64,000 bases of DNA, taken from positions 1,984,001-2,048,000 of the forward strand of contig NZ_WTYH01000001.1 in the NCBI RefSeq assembly GCF_009827335.1. The letters are read 5' to 3'. The translations under genes and the position numbers were made by a program. The notes beneath the pieces were generated by a model. It searched no databases. It had not been told where the DNA came from and worked only from the letters and a program-made list of their open reading frames with translations. The stretch comes from Aurantiacibacter arachoides (GTDB taxonomy: Bacteria > Pseudomonadota > Alphaproteobacteria > Sphingomonadales > Sphingomonadaceae). Shown here piece by piece: positions 32,907 through 42,841 of the stretch (position 1 is the stretch's first letter; every line of letters starts with the position of its first letter).

Positions 32907-34547
32907 ATGAAAGCATCCGATCTCCTAGTCGCCGCCCTGGAAGCCGAAGGTGTCGAGTACATCTTTGCCGTGCCCGGTGAGGAGAATTTGGATTTGCTTG
33001 AATCGCTTCGCACATCTTCGATCAGATTGATCGTCACCCGCCATGAACAGGGAGCGGGCTTCATGGCAGCAACATATGGTCGCCTCACCGGAAAACCCGG
33101 CGTCTGTCTGGCGACGCTGGGACCGGGGGCGACCAACCTTACAACGCCGGCCGCCTACGCTGCGCTGGGCGCTTTCCCCCTCGTTATCATTACCGGCCAG
33201 AAGCCCATCAAGGTCTCGAAGCAGGCCCAGTTTCAAATCGTCGATGTGGTCGCGCTCTTCACCCCTTTATGCAAAATGGCAAAGCAGATCGTGAACGGTA
33301 ATCGCATTCCGTCCTTAATTCGCGAGGGTTTCCGAAGGGCGCAGGAAGAACGACCCGGCGCAGTACTGCTGGAGTTGCCCGAGGATATCGCGGAGGAAAA
33401 AACGTCGGAACCCGTCGTTGCGCCTCACCCGCGTCACTATGCCGTGGCGGGCGATGCCGCGCTCGATGAAGCGGCCGAGCGGATCGTCGCCGCCGAACGC
33501 CCACTCCTTCTGGTGGGAGCCGGAGCCAACCGGCGCAGCGCCTGCAAAGCGCTCCGCAAGTTCGTTGACAATACCCAGTTTCCGTTCTTCGATACTCAGA
33601 TGGGCAAGGGGGTGCTCGACGAAGCGAGTCCGCTCTATCTCGGCACCGCGGCGCTGTCCTCCGACGACTATGTTCATTGCGCCATCGAGCGCGCCGATCT
33701 GATCGTCAATATCGGTCATGACGTTGTCGAAAAGCCACCCTTCTTCATGGAGCCCGGCGGGCAAACCGTCATTCACATCAATTACAAGGCCGCCGAGGTC
33801 GATCAGGTCTATTTTCCGCAGCTGGAGGTTATCGGCGATATTGCCGGGTCGGTGGAACGTCTGGGAGAGCGGCTTCGCGGAAAGCGACCGTGCGACCTGA
33901 CAGCATATGCCGGTGTGCACGAAGAAATCGCCGCGCATATCCGTCGCGGCAGTGACGATGCACGGTTCCCGGTCATACCCCAGCGCGTTGTCGCCGATGT
34001 GCGCAAGGTCATGGGGCGGGACGACATCGTGGCGCTCGATAATGGTATCTACAAGATCTGGTTCGCCCGCAATTACATCGCGCATGAGCCCAACACCATT
34101 CTGGTCGACAACGCACTGGCGACTATGGGAGCCGGGCTGCCCTCGGCCATGATGGCGGCGATGCTCTCGCCAGAACGCCGTGTGCTGGCCGTTTGCGGCG
34201 ATGGCGGGTTCATGATGAATTCGCAGGAAGTGGAAACCGCGGTTCGGCTTGGCCTCAATCTGGTTGTGCTCATTCTCAACGATGCCGCTTACGGGATGAT
34301 CCGGTGGAAGCAGGAGCAACTTGGCTTTCCCGATTACGGTCTGAGCTTCGCCAACCCCGACTTTGTCACCTACGCGAAAAGTTATGGCGCCACGGGCCAC
34401 CGGATCGACAGCAGCCAAGCACTGGTTCCGACCTTGAGCGAGGCGTTCGAAAGCGGCGGCGTTCACTTAGTGGATCTGCCGGTAGATTACTCCGAGAACC
34501 GCAAAGTTCTGATCGATGAGCTGAGCGCGATGGAGTGCCCCCAATGA
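32907..34547 (+). CDS. Acetolactate synthase-like ThDP-dependent enzyme
   Basis: 546-residue thiamine-diphosphate enzyme of the acetolactate synthase large-subunit family. N-terminal pyrimidine-binding domain with catalytic Glu47 (TRHEQGAGFMA) and LGPGATN; central domain; C-terminal ThDP domain with GDGGFMMNSQEVETA near 430-445. No regulatory small subunit follows. Instead an aldehyde dehydrogenase gene overlaps its stop (ATGA). The pair suggests a catabolic or detoxifying role on a 2-oxo acid or aldehyde rather than branched-chain amino acid synthesis. Start at ATG 32907 where family similarity begins. Confidence 0.9.
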   Translation: MKASDLLVAALEAEGVEYIFAVPGEENLDLLESLRTSSIRLIVTRHEQGAGFMAATYGRLTGKPGVCLATLGPGATNLTTPAAYAALGAFPLVIITGQKPIKVSKQAQFQIVDVVALFTPLCKMAKQIVNGNRIPSLIREGFRRAQEERPGAVLLELPEDIAEEKTSEPVVAPHPRHYAVAGDAALDEAAERIVAAERPLLLVGAGANRRSACKALRKFVDNTQFPFFDTQMGKGVLDEASPLYLGTAALSSDDYVHCAIERADLIVNIGHDVVEKPPFFMEPGGQTVIHINYKAAEVDQVYFPQLEVIGDIAGSVERLGERLRGKRPCDLTAYAGVHEEIAAHIRRGSDDARFPVIPQRVVADVRKVMGRDDIVALDNGIYKIWFARNYIAHEPNTILVDNALATMGAGLPSAMMAAMLSPERRVLAVCGDGGFMMNSQEVETAVRLGLNLVVLILNDAAYGMIRWKQEQLGFPDYGLSFANPDFVTYAKSYGATGHRIDSSQALVPTLSEAFESGGVHLVDLPVDYSENRKVLIDELSAMECPQ

Positions 34548-35938
34548 CCTGGCAGGTCCTCAATCCTTACGACCAGAAGTGCATCGGCAGCGTGGACCTG
34601 GTCGACTGGTCGAAGATCGATTGCTGGCTCGACGAGGCGCGTGCGTTGCACGAAGACCGGCAGGCCTGGATTCCGGTTCACGAGCGGATTGCCATCTTGC
34701 AGCGTGCGAGCTCGCTCATGCACGAGCGTGCAGAGAGCCTCGCAATGCAGATCGCGCGCGAGGGCGGAAAACCGCTTGTCGACGCCCGTGCGGAAACGAG
34801 CCGCGCCGTTCAGAGCGTCGAACTCTGCGCGCATGAACTGTTCGCGAGCGGCGGACGCCAGATTCCGATGGAGCTGACCGAGGCGGGCGCAGGCCGAACA
34901 GCCTACACCTTTCGGGAGCCGATCGGGCCGGTGGTCGCGATTTCGGCGTTCAACCATCCCCTTAATCTGATCGCCCATCAGGTTGGCCCCGCTGTCGCGA
35001 CGGGATGTCCCGTTTTGGTGAAACCGGCCAAGGATACTCCGTTGTCCTGCAAGAGTTTCGTGGAAATCCTGTACGAGGCAGGCCTAGACGAACGCTGGTG
35101 CCGCTTCGTGCCCTGCACGGACGATGTCGCCGAACAAATGGTCACGGATCCGCGAACGGCGTTCTTCTCCTTCATCGGCTCAGCCAAGGTAGGCTGGATG
35201 CTCCGTTCGAGGCTCGCACCCGGTACACGTGTGGCGCTGGAACATGGGGGCGCGGCCCCGGTCATCGTCGATGAGAATATACCACGCGAAAACGTCATTC
35301 CGTCGCTCCTGAAAGGGGGGTTTTATCATTCCGGTCAGGTCTGCGTATCGGTCCAGCGGGTGTTCGTTCCGCGTGCCGAACTGCCGGACTTCGCTGCCGC
35401 GCTCGCTGCGGGCGCAAAGGCACTGAAGGTGGGGGACCCCACCAACGAGGAAACTCAGTGCGGTCCTCTCATTCGCCCTGCCGAGGTCGACCGGATCGAA
35501 GCCTGGGTCGCGGCCGCCGTCGAGAGCGGCGCCGAGCTAGCCGCAGGTGGCAAGCGCATCGGCCCGACGCTGTATCATCCCACCGTTCTTATCGATCCGC
35601 CTCGCGCCGCCAAGGTCTCGCGAGAGGAGGTGTTCGGGCCCGTTGTGTGCCTCTACGGATACGACAGTATCGATGCAGCCATTTCCCAGGCGAACGAGCT
35701 GCCTTATTCCTTTCAGGCCGCCGTATTTACCGAGCGACAGCACATTGCCGATTATTGCGTCGAGCGCCTGTCGGGCTCCACAGTGCTGGTCAACGACCAT
35801 ACCGCCTTCCGAGTCGACTGGATGCCCTTCGCAGGTCGACGGCACTCCGGTCTCGGAACAGGCGGTATCGGATATACAATGTCCGATATGAGCCCGGAAA
35901 AGATGGTGATAACGAGGAGCTCGTCCGGCCTCGATTAG
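34544..35938 (+). CDS. Aldehyde dehydrogenase family protein
   Basis: 464-residue NAD(P)-dependent aldehyde dehydrogenase. Active-site residues: Asn137 (SAFNHPLN), general base Glu233 (ALEHGGAAPV) and nucleophile Cys267 (YHSGQVCVSV); EEVFGPVVCL follows near 365. It oxidises an aldehyde to the acid. It is translationally coupled to the acetolactate synthase-like gene (ATGA at 34544-34547), implying that it may act on an aldehyde made or used by that enzyme. Substrate not predictable from sequence alone. Confidence 0.93.
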   Translation: MTWQVLNPYDQKCIGSVDLVDWSKIDCWLDEARALHEDRQAWIPVHERIAILQRASSLMHERAESLAMQIAREGGKPLVDARAETSRAVQSVELCAHELFASGGRQIPMELTEAGAGRTAYTFREPIGPVVAISAFNHPLNLIAHQVGPAVATGCPVLVKPAKDTPLSCKSFVEILYEAGLDERWCRFVPCTDDVAEQMVTDPRTAFFSFIGSAKVGWMLRSRLAPGTRVALEHGGAAPVIVDENIPRENVIPSLLKGGFYHSGQVCVSVQRVFVPRAELPDFAAALAAGAKALKVGDPTNEETQCGPLIRPAEVDRIEAWVAAAVESGAELAAGGKRIGPTLYHPTVLIDPPRAAKVSREEVFGPVVCLYGYDSIDAAISQANELPYSFQAAVFTERQHIADYCVERLSGSTVLVNDHTAFRVDWMPFAGRRHSGLGTGGIGYTMSDMSPEKMVITRSSSGLD

Positions 35939-36123
35939 CATCGGCTGCAATCAAACCGACGAATCACACCGCTTTCAGCGCGCTTCTGCCTCTGACAGCT
36001 TTCAAGTTTTGAGCGAAGATACCAAGGCTGTGCCGGTTGCGCTCGGAGTTGCCCGGTACAGGCGCAAGCTGCGCCAGCGCCGTGTTCACTGCCGGCATCC
36101 CGCCCGCGCATTACCGCGGTGGA

Positions 36124-36841
36124 TCAGTGATCGGGGTCGCTAGCCGGAGGATGCGTCGGTATCAGCTGATCGTCGCATTCGGTCGCGAGGCATGCCTCGA
36201 GGGTTGCGTGAGCGATGCCGAACTTTTCCAGCAGCATATCCCTTATCGGTTGTTTGAGCTTCTCGAACGCCTGAAGTGAGGATGTCGAGGGAGTGAGATG
36301 TACTTCCAGAGCGGCGGTGCTCGCCCAGGTTCCAGACATGAACATGATGCACGCCAGCGATGCCATCGTGCTCCTGCAGGGCGCGAACGATCTGATCGAA
36401 CTCCACTTCATCAGGCACGGCTCCCATCAGCAGGCGAACCGTCCTCGGCATCAGCGACAGACCCTGCCAGATCACATAGCCAGCAATAACCACGGTGATG
36501 ATCAGGTCCGCGAGGTAGAAATCGTACAGGAGAATCAGAACCCCTGCCGCGATCACGCCAACGGAATCCATCGCGTCAGAAACGTTGTGAAGGAACGCCG
36601 CCTTCATGTTTATGCTGTGGCCTGCGCCGCGATGTGTGATGAAGGCGGTGACGAGATCGATCACCAAAGCAATTCCCGCCACGCCAATAACGGTCCAGCC
36701 CTCAACAGACTGCGGATTGGCAAAGCGATTGATGGCCTCCACGAGCAGGTAAAAGCCGATGATGAGCAGCGTGGTCAGGTTGATGAGCGCTGCAACGACT
36801 TCCCTCTGGGTATAGCCGAAGGTCATGAGCATCGATCGGTT
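36124..36841 (-). pseudogene. CDF cation transporter, truncated and frameshifted
   Basis: Relic of a CzcD-like cation diffusion facilitator. It begins inside the protein at MLMTFGYTQREVVAALIN (family: TFGY-R-E), so helices 1-2 are missing. Helices 3-6 follow, with HNVSDAMDS as the second metal site. After HHVHVWNLGEH (near 36315) the frame shifts and the C-terminal domain continues as ALEVHLTPSTSSLQAFE... to a TGA at 36124. Its 5' side is fused to the exchanger fragment near 36841. Confidence 0.82.
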
Positions 36842-37280
36842 GCAAGCCCCGCCACGGGGCGGGCAGCGTCAGCAAAGCGAAGACCGCAACGATCGCGAGA
36901 TAAGGTAGCGCCTGAACCGAGACGGCCTCCTTATCGACCGCAACGTAATGCGTTCGCCGATGCTGCTCGTGGTTCTTTCCCGCTTCGTGTAAGCCGGATT
37001 TGCGGGTCGCAAAGTAGGCGGTAGCCACCATGAGCGGAATGGCGAGAACGTTCGAACCCAGAATTGCGCCCAACCCGATGTCCGATACGCCGCGCGCAGC
37101 ACTCGTGACGTTGATGCCTATTTCTGGCGAGGCGGCAACGATACCCAGAAAGGAACCGCCTGCGGCGACCGAATAGCCCCATTGCTTGCGAAGCTTCTTG
37201 AGCGGGCCGGACAGCCGTTCCGAGCCCCAGTGCGCTGCCCAGACGGCGGCGAGAAGGACCGCTGCCCAGACTGCCGTCAC
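36842..37280 (-). pseudogene. Ca2+/Na+-exchanger-like gene, 3' end lost
   Basis: Starts with GTG at 37280, overlapping the CDF stop (GTGA). The first 145 or so residues are a good CaCA-family N-terminal half: GGSFLGIVAASPEIGINVTS and the GLGAILGSNVLAIPL signature of the alpha-1 repeat. After LLTLPAPWRG it runs into the truncated CDF gene in a different frame, so the second alpha repeat is gone. A deletion between two adjacent transporter genes explains both relics. Confidence 0.8.
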
Positions 37281-37906
37281 TTTTTCCCGAAACCCTGGTG
37301 TTCGGTGCCCCTCTCCTCGTGAATGTCCATGTGCGCATCGCGAAGGATCTCGACACCGCCATAGAGCGCAATGCACGCAACCGCGACGCCGACCACAAGG
37401 TCTGGCCAGTTGGCGCCGGTGAAAAGCACGATGACACCGGCAATAATGATGCCGCCGTTAGCCACGAAATCGTTGAAACTGAAAGTGGTCGCCGCGCGCA
37501 GGTTCACATCGCGGTTCTTCAGCTTCTTGAGCAGGTAGAGCGAGAGAAGGTTCACGACCGCAGCCACGGCAGCCATCGCCATCATCATTACGCCGGCAGG
37601 TTCGGATCCCTCGAGAAAGCGCCTTACGGCATCGAGCACGACGCCGACCGCAAAGATCAGCAGCATGATACCGGAAACACGTGCCGCGCCTCGCTTCCAC
37701 ACCCGCGAGCGGGTGAGTGCGAGGAGACTCAGGCCATAGACGACGGCGTCAGATGTATTGTCCAGTCCGTTCGCGATCAGCGCGTTGGAGTCGCCGATTG
37801 CGCCGGTAATGAAGAAGCCAACCGCAATGGCAAGATTGAGCCAGAGCACGATCCACAGGGTCCGGCGCTTGTCGGCCGAGCCGAGGTCAAGGTTCGTTTC
37901 GCTCAT
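37277..37906 (-). CDS. CDF-type cation efflux protein
   Basis: 209-residue member of the cation diffusion facilitator superfamily with six hydrophobic segments. The first metal site is replaced or shifted (ANGLDNTSDAVVYGL) and the second reads FSFNDFVANGG. The C-terminal cytoplasmic metal-binding domain is reduced to a short tail. Probably exports a divalent cation using the proton gradient. Its ATG overlaps the upstream stop by four bases, and it ends in the start of the exchanger gene. A second, inactivated copy of the same gene is at 47408-47690. Confidence 0.82.
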   Translation of the reverse strand: MSETNLDLGSADKRRTLWIVLWLNLAIAVGFFITGAIGDSNALIANGLDNTSDAVVYGLSLLALTRSRVWKRGAARVSGIMLLIFAVGVVLDAVRRFLEGSEPAGVMMMAMAAVAAVVNLLSLYLLKKLKNRDVNLRAATTFSFNDFVANGGIIIAGVIVLFTGANWPDLVVGVAVACIALYGGVEILRDAHMDIHEERGTEHQGFGKK

Positions 37907-38289
37907 GGGGCTTCACCTTCGCCTGCCGGACCGGTCCATGCCCACAGTTCGGCGCTTCCTCCGGCTCCCGGCTCGAAAAAGCGCACCTCGGCCGGCGGGA
38001 AGAGAGCATCGGACAGCTCTGTTGCCCATTCGTCCCAGTCTCTCGTGCCGATGACCGCAATACGGCCGAACTGCTCCTTGTGCTTCACATCGAAGCGGAG
38101 GTCGCGCCAGATGCCGCCGACATCCCGGCCCGAGAAATCCGGAGCGAGCTCGATGACCATCGGCACCGCTCTCCGCTTGCGCACAGCAATGCGCTCGAAC
38201 AGGGGCACGAAGCGGTCGTAGTCCGAGCTTTCGAGGGTTGCTCCAGCTCTGACCCGGATCAGCCCATTCCCTTCTACTATATCCAGCAC
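37903..38289 (-). CDS. SpoIIAA/STAS-like protein
   Basis: About 128 residues of the SpoIIAA-like (STAS/SEC14) fold: VLDIVEGNGLIRVRAG, DYDRFVPLFE, MVIELAPDFSGRDVGGIWRD, DVKHKEQFGRIAVIG and a C-terminal RFFEPG. In other bacteria these small proteins accompany transporters and may bind lipid or regulate partners. The frame is open to 38415 but the GTG at 38289, with AGAGG six bases before it, fits the family start; the CzcA stop is 37 bases upstream. Confidence 0.75.
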   Translation of the reverse strand: MLDIVEGNGLIRVRAGATLESSDYDRFVPLFERIAVRKRRAVPMVIELAPDFSGRDVGGIWRDLRFDVKHKEQFGRIAVIGTRDWDEWATELSDALFPPAEVRFFEPGAGGSAELWAWTGPAGEGEAP

Positions 38290-38326
38290 AACAGCCTCTT
38301 CGGTCGGATTTCTTGAGCCCCTTCCT

Positions 38327-41300
38327 TTATGTAACCTCTCGCAATTCGTCGCGTTCCTCCCCCGTGACATTGCGGCGCAGGCGATCCCACCATTTCTCAC
38401 GCCAGCTGCGCTCATCGTCGGAACGATGCAGCACGAGCCGCGCGATCGCAGGCAGGACGAACAGGGTCAGAATGGTTGCGGTAATCAGCCCTCCGATGAC
38501 GACGGTGGCCAGCGGACGCTGCACTTCGGCACCGGTACCGGTCGCGATCGCCATCGGCACGAAGCCGAGCGAAGCGACCAGCGCGGTCATCAGCACGGGG
38601 CGCATCCGCGCCATGGCGCCCTCCTCGATCGCCTCGTCGAGAGCCATGCCCTTCTCGAGACGCTGCCGGATGGCCGTCATCATGACGAGCCCGTTGAGCA
38701 CCGCTACGCCCGAAAGCGCGATGAAGCCCACTGCCGCCGATACCGAGAAGGGCAGCCCCCTCAGCGCGAGCGCAAAGATGCCACCCGCCAGCGCCATGGG
38801 AATGGCACTGAACACCGCCAGGGCCGGAACCCAGCCGCCAAGCGCCATGAACAGCAGGAGCAGGACAAGGGCGAAGCACACGGGCACGACGACAGCGAGC
38901 CGTGCCTGCGCCGCTTGCAGGTTCTGATACTGGCCACCCCATTCAATGAACGAGGCAGGCGGCATATCGACCTGGGCAGCAACGCCTTCCTGGGCCTCTT
39001 CGACGAAGGAGCCGAGATCGCGTTCGCGAACGTTTGCCGAGACGATTACCAGTCGGCGTCCCTGTTCACGGCGCACTTCGGCGAGGCCATCGACGACCCG
39101 GAAATCGGCCAGCGCCCGCAGTGGAACTGTGACGCCGTTTTCAAGGACGATCGGGAGCGCCCCGAGCTGGTCGAAATCGTCCCGCGCCGCAGCTTCCAGA
39201 CGAACGATAACCTCGAACCTGCGATCGCCTTCGAAGACCAGACCGGCAGGCCGCCCGCCGAGCGCGATGGCCACTGATTGCGCCACGTCTTCCACGGTCA
39301 GCCCATATCGCGCGATGGTCGGGCGGTCGAAGGCGATGTCGAGCGTCGGGAACCCCGTCACCTGCTGCACCTTGACGTCCGCCGCGCCTTCGACGCCTTG
39401 CAGGACGCCCGCGACTTCGCCGGCTGCCTCGGTCAACGCCGTGAGGTCGTCCCCGTAGAGCTTGACCGCGACATCGCCGCGCACGCCCGCGATCAGTTCG
39501 TTGAAGCGCAGTTCGATCGGCTGGCTGAACTCGTAGAGATTGCCGACCAGTTCCCCGAGGCCTTCCTCCATCTGCGCAACGAGCTCGTCCTTCGACAGAT
39601 CCGGGTCGGGCCATTCCTCGCGGGGTTTGAGGATGACGTACGCATCCGAGGCGTTGGGCGGCATCGGGTCGCTGGCGACCTCCGCCGTGCCCGTCCGCGA
39701 GAACACCAGCTCCACTTGCGGGAACTCTTCCAGCCTGTCTTCCACGCGTCGCTGCATCGACAAGGAGCGTTCGAGAGAGGTCGACGGAATGCGCAGCGAC
39801 TGCACCGCGAGATCGGTCTCGTCGAGCTGCGGCGTGAACTCGCTGCCAAGGAAGCCGAAAATGAATGCCGCCAGCGCGAACACACCGACGCCGCCGCCGA
39901 TTACCGGCCAGGGCCGCGCGATGGCCTTGCGCAAGGCGGGGCCATAGCGGTCCTTGGTCCAGCGGATCGGCTTCACTTCCGTCTCGGTCAGCTTCTTGTT
40001 GAGCAGGACCGCGATCATCGCCGGCACGAAGGTCAGCGACAGCACGAAAGCCGAGGCGAGCGCAAGCATCATCGTGATCGCCATCGGCGAGAACGTCTTG
40101 CCCTCGACCCCGGTGAAGGTGAGCAGCGGCGCGAAGACGAGGAAAATGATCGCCTGCCCGTAGACTGTTGGCTTGATCATTTCCTGTGCCGCGAGCCGGG
40201 TCTCGGTCAGACGCTCGCCCAGAGTGAGCAGGCGCCCTTCGCGATGCTGCCGCATGGCGAGACGCGCGACGCTGTTCTCGACGATGATGACGGCACCGTC
40301 GACGATCAGGCCGAAGTCCAGCGCCCCCAGACTCATCAGATTGCCGGAAACGCCGAGCCGGTTCATTCCGATCGCCGCCATGAGCATCGAGATCGGGATA
40401 ACGAGGGCCGTTATGATCGCGGCCCGGATGTTGCCGAGCAGCAGGAACAGCACGGCGATGACCAGCAAGGCGCCTTCGAGCAGGTTCTTCTCGACCGTGG
40501 CGATCGTCGCATCGACCAGTGAAGACCGGTTATAAACGATTTCGGCCTCGATCCCGTCCGGCAGCGACGCACGGACTTCCTCGAGCCGCTCGGCAGCGCC
40601 GGCCGCGACCGTTCTGCTGTTTTCACCCGCACGCATCAGCACCGTGCCGACCACGGCTTCTTCGCCGTTGAGCGAGGCGGCGCCAGTCCGCAGATCTCCG
40701 CCGATTTCGACAGTCGCCACGTCGCCGATACGGATCGGCACACCCTCGCGGGTGGCGACGACCGCCTCCTCGATATCCGCGATGCTGCCCAGCCTGGCAT
40801 CGACCCGAACCAGCAGAGCCTCGTCAGCGCGGTCAACGAAATTGGCACCAGCGGCGAGATTGGCGGCCTCGAGCGCATCGATCAGCGAATCGAAGGACAG
40901 CCCATAGCCGGTAAGGCGGGCCGGGTCGGGCTGGACGAGGAACTGCTTTTCGAATCCGCCGATGGAATCGACCCCGGCGACGCCATCGATAGAACGCATC
41001 AGTGGCGCCACGACCCAGTCCTGCACGGTGCGCAGATAGGCCGCCTTGGCCACCTCGCTTTCGAGCCTGTCCCCGCGTTCGGTGATGAAGCTGCCGTCGG
41101 CCTGCCATCCAATTCGTCCGCCGGTCGGCGCACCCTTGCCGCCGGGATAATCGTATTCGATAGTGTACATCAGCACTTCGCCAAGGCCGGTCGAGATCGG
41201 ACCCATGGTGGGCTCCGCTCCCTCGGGCAGCGAGGCGCCGATCGGTGCCAGCCGTTCGTTGACCTGCTGGCGGGCAAAGTACAGGTCGGTGTCTTCCTCG

Positions 41301-41656
41301 AAGATCGCGGTCACCTGGCTGAAGCCGTTGCGCGAGATCGAGCGGGTCATTTCAAGCCCTTCGATCCCGGCCAATCCGGTCTCGATCGGGAAGGTCACCT
41401 GCGTCTCGACCTGCGAAGGCGAAAGCGCGGGCGCGCTGGTGTTGATCTGGACCTGCGTGTTGGTGATGTCGGGAACCGCATCGATCGGCAGGCGCAACAA
41501 GTTGAAGGCGCCGTAGATCGCGGCGAACACGGTCAGGACGATGATCGCCCAGCGAAAGCGCACGGAAATATCGAGAACCATCCCGACAAGACCGTGGCGA
41601 TGGCTTTCCTCGTGTGCATCCTCGGCTGCGGGAGCGGCGGTCTGATCAATGGCCAT
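38327..41656 (-). CDS. czcA: CzcA/CusA-type heavy-metal RND efflux pump
   Basis: 1109-residue inner-membrane RND protein, about 60-70 longer than usual. It has an His/Glu-rich N-terminal tail (EDAHEESHRHG). Heavy-metal RND signatures are present: PIDAVPDITNTQVQINT, and in helix 4 LGALDFGLIVDGAVIIVENS, the CzcA type (D-F-G-x-x-V-D-G-A) linked to Co/Zn/Cd export. Twelve hydrophobic segments with two large periplasmic loops. Works with CzcB and CzcC, encoded just upstream; overlaps czcB by 11 bases. Confidence 0.93.
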   Translation of the reverse strand: MAIDQTAAPAAEDAHEESHRHGLVGMVLDISVRFRWAIIVLTVFAAIYGAFNLLRLPIDAVPDITNTQVQINTSAPALSPSQVETQVTFPIETGLAGIEGLEMTRSISRNGFSQVTAIFEEDTDLYFARQQVNERLAPIGASLPEGAEPTMGPISTGLGEVLMYTIEYDYPGGKGAPTGGRIGWQADGSFITERGDRLESEVAKAAYLRTVQDWVVAPLMRSIDGVAGVDSIGGFEKQFLVQPDPARLTGYGLSFDSLIDALEAANLAAGANFVDRADEALLVRVDARLGSIADIEEAVVATREGVPIRIGDVATVEIGGDLRTGAASLNGEEAVVGTVLMRAGENSRTVAAGAAERLEEVRASLPDGIEAEIVYNRSSLVDATIATVEKNLLEGALLVIAVLFLLLGNIRAAIITALVIPISMLMAAIGMNRLGVSGNLMSLGALDFGLIVDGAVIIVENSVARLAMRQHREGRLLTLGERLTETRLAAQEMIKPTVYGQAIIFLVFAPLLTFTGVEGKTFSPMAITMMLALASAFVLSLTFVPAMIAVLLNKKLTETEVKPIRWTKDRYGPALRKAIARPWPVIGGGVGVFALAAFIFGFLGSEFTPQLDETDLAVQSLRIPSTSLERSLSMQRRVEDRLEEFPQVELVFSRTGTAEVASDPMPPNASDAYVILKPREEWPDPDLSKDELVAQMEEGLGELVGNLYEFSQPIELRFNELIAGVRGDVAVKLYGDDLTALTEAAGEVAGVLQGVEGAADVKVQQVTGFPTLDIAFDRPTIARYGLTVEDVAQSVAIALGGRPAGLVFEGDRRFEVIVRLEAAARDDFDQLGALPIVLENGVTVPLRALADFRVVDGLAEVRREQGRRLVIVSANVRERDLGSFVEEAQEGVAAQVDMPPASFIEWGGQYQNLQAAQARLAVVVPVCFALVLLLLFMALGGWVPALAVFSAIPMALAGGIFALALRGLPFSVSAAVGFIALSGVAVLNGLVMMTAIRQRLEKGMALDEAIEEGAMARMRPVLMTALVASLGFVPMAIATGTGAEVQRPLATVVIGGLITATILTLFVLPAIARLVLHRSDDERSWREKWWDRLRRNVTGEERDELREVT

Positions 41657-42830
41657 GAGACGCGCCCTCCTTCTCGATTTCGGCCTTCAGCAGGAAGGCA
41701 TTGTCGGTGGCGATGCGCCAGCCAGGCTGGAGACCGGACAGGATCGTCACCATTCCAGCCGTACGGCTGCCCGTTTCCACCTCGCGCGCCTGGAACCCGC
41801 GCTGCGTCCGCACGAAGACCACATCGCGTCCTTCGAGCACCTGCACGGCGTCCTCGGGCACCGCGATGCGGTCGCGGTCGACTTCTCCCGAGGGACGAAT
41901 ACGCGCCTGGAGGAACGCGCCGGGCTGGAGCCCGGGGATCGGTCGCGTCAGGCTGAGCACGGCGGTCGCACTGCGGCTTTCCGGATCGAGCGATGGCGTT
42001 ACCGAGCGCACACGCGCACCCACTTCGCGGCCATCGCCGACGATCAGCGCAGCTTCGTCGCCCGGCTGGATGCGCGAGGCATCGTCGGACGGCAGGGCGA
42101 CTTCGACCTGAAGAGCGTTGGGGTTGACCACGCGGTAGAGCTCTTCGCCGGCATCGACGAAGGAACCGAGCACGATCGGTGCGGCCGTCACGCGGCCCGC
42201 CAAGGGACTGGTCACTGCCAGCGAACGGCCATCACCGCTGACACCGGCCGCGGCGACGGCGGCCTGTGCCCGATTCAATTCGGAACGGGCCACGTCGAGA
42301 TTGGCGCGGGCGGCCTCGAGGTCCTGCCGTGCTGTGACATTCTCCTCGAACAGACGGCGTTCGCGTTCGTAGGCAGACGAAAGCTCGGTTACCCGAGCCC
42401 GGGCGGCACTCAGCTGGGATGCGAGCGCCGAAGCATCGGCGCTTTCGATCCGCGCGACGGTTTCGCCCTCCCGAACATAGTCGCCCAGCGTCTTGCCGAT
42501 GCTGCGCACGACGCCCGAGGCACGCGCATCGATACGCGCGCTTGCGGTCGGGCTGGCGGCAACGGTCGCGGGGAAGACGAGCTCGACCGCGGCGCCTGTC
42601 CGGACGGTGGCAAGTTCGATTTCCGCGGTGCGGATCTGCTCGTCACTGAGCAGGACCAGTCCTTCAGGCTGCTCTGTTTCGCCGCCTTCTTCTCCGGCGT
42701 GCGCTTCGCCCTCGGCATGCTCCTCACCCTCGGCGTGGGTCTCGGCTTCGCTGTCGGGCCAGAGCAAAATCAGCAGCGCGGCAGCAAGAATGGCGATCCC
42801 GGCGATGATCGCCAGTTTTCTGCGGTTCAT
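41646..42830 (-). CDS. czcB: CzcB-type periplasmic adaptor
   Basis: 394-residue membrane-fusion protein: one N-terminal membrane anchor (KLAIIAGIAILAAALLILLW), then an acidic histidine-bearing stretch (THAEGEEHAEGEAHAGEEGG) that could bind metal, then lipoyl-like, alpha-hairpin (about 130-200) and beta-barrel domains. Start taken at ATG 42830, which has GAGGAA eight bases upstream; the ATG at 42845 overlaps the czcC stop and is also possible. Confidence 0.92.
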   Translation of the reverse strand: MNRRKLAIIAGIAILAAALLILLWPDSEAETHAEGEEHAEGEAHAGEEGGETEQPEGLVLLSDEQIRTAEIELATVRTGAAVELVFPATVAASPTASARIDARASGVVRSIGKTLGDYVREGETVARIESADASALASQLSAARARVTELSSAYERERRLFEENVTARQDLEAARANLDVARSELNRAQAAVAAAGVSGDGRSLAVTSPLAGRVTAAPIVLGSFVDAGEELYRVVNPNALQVEVALPSDDASRIQPGDEAALIVGDGREVGARVRSVTPSLDPESRSATAVLSLTRPIPGLQPGAFLQARIRPSGEVDRDRIAVPEDAVQVLEGRDVVFVRTQRGFQAREVETGSRTAGMVTILSGLQPGWRIATDNAFLLKAEIEKEGASHGH

Positions 42831-42841
42831 GGATATATTCC

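Noticed and set aside
39278..40522. 414-codon plus-strand frame opposite czcA
   Set aside because: Antisense shadow of a strong RND pump gene.
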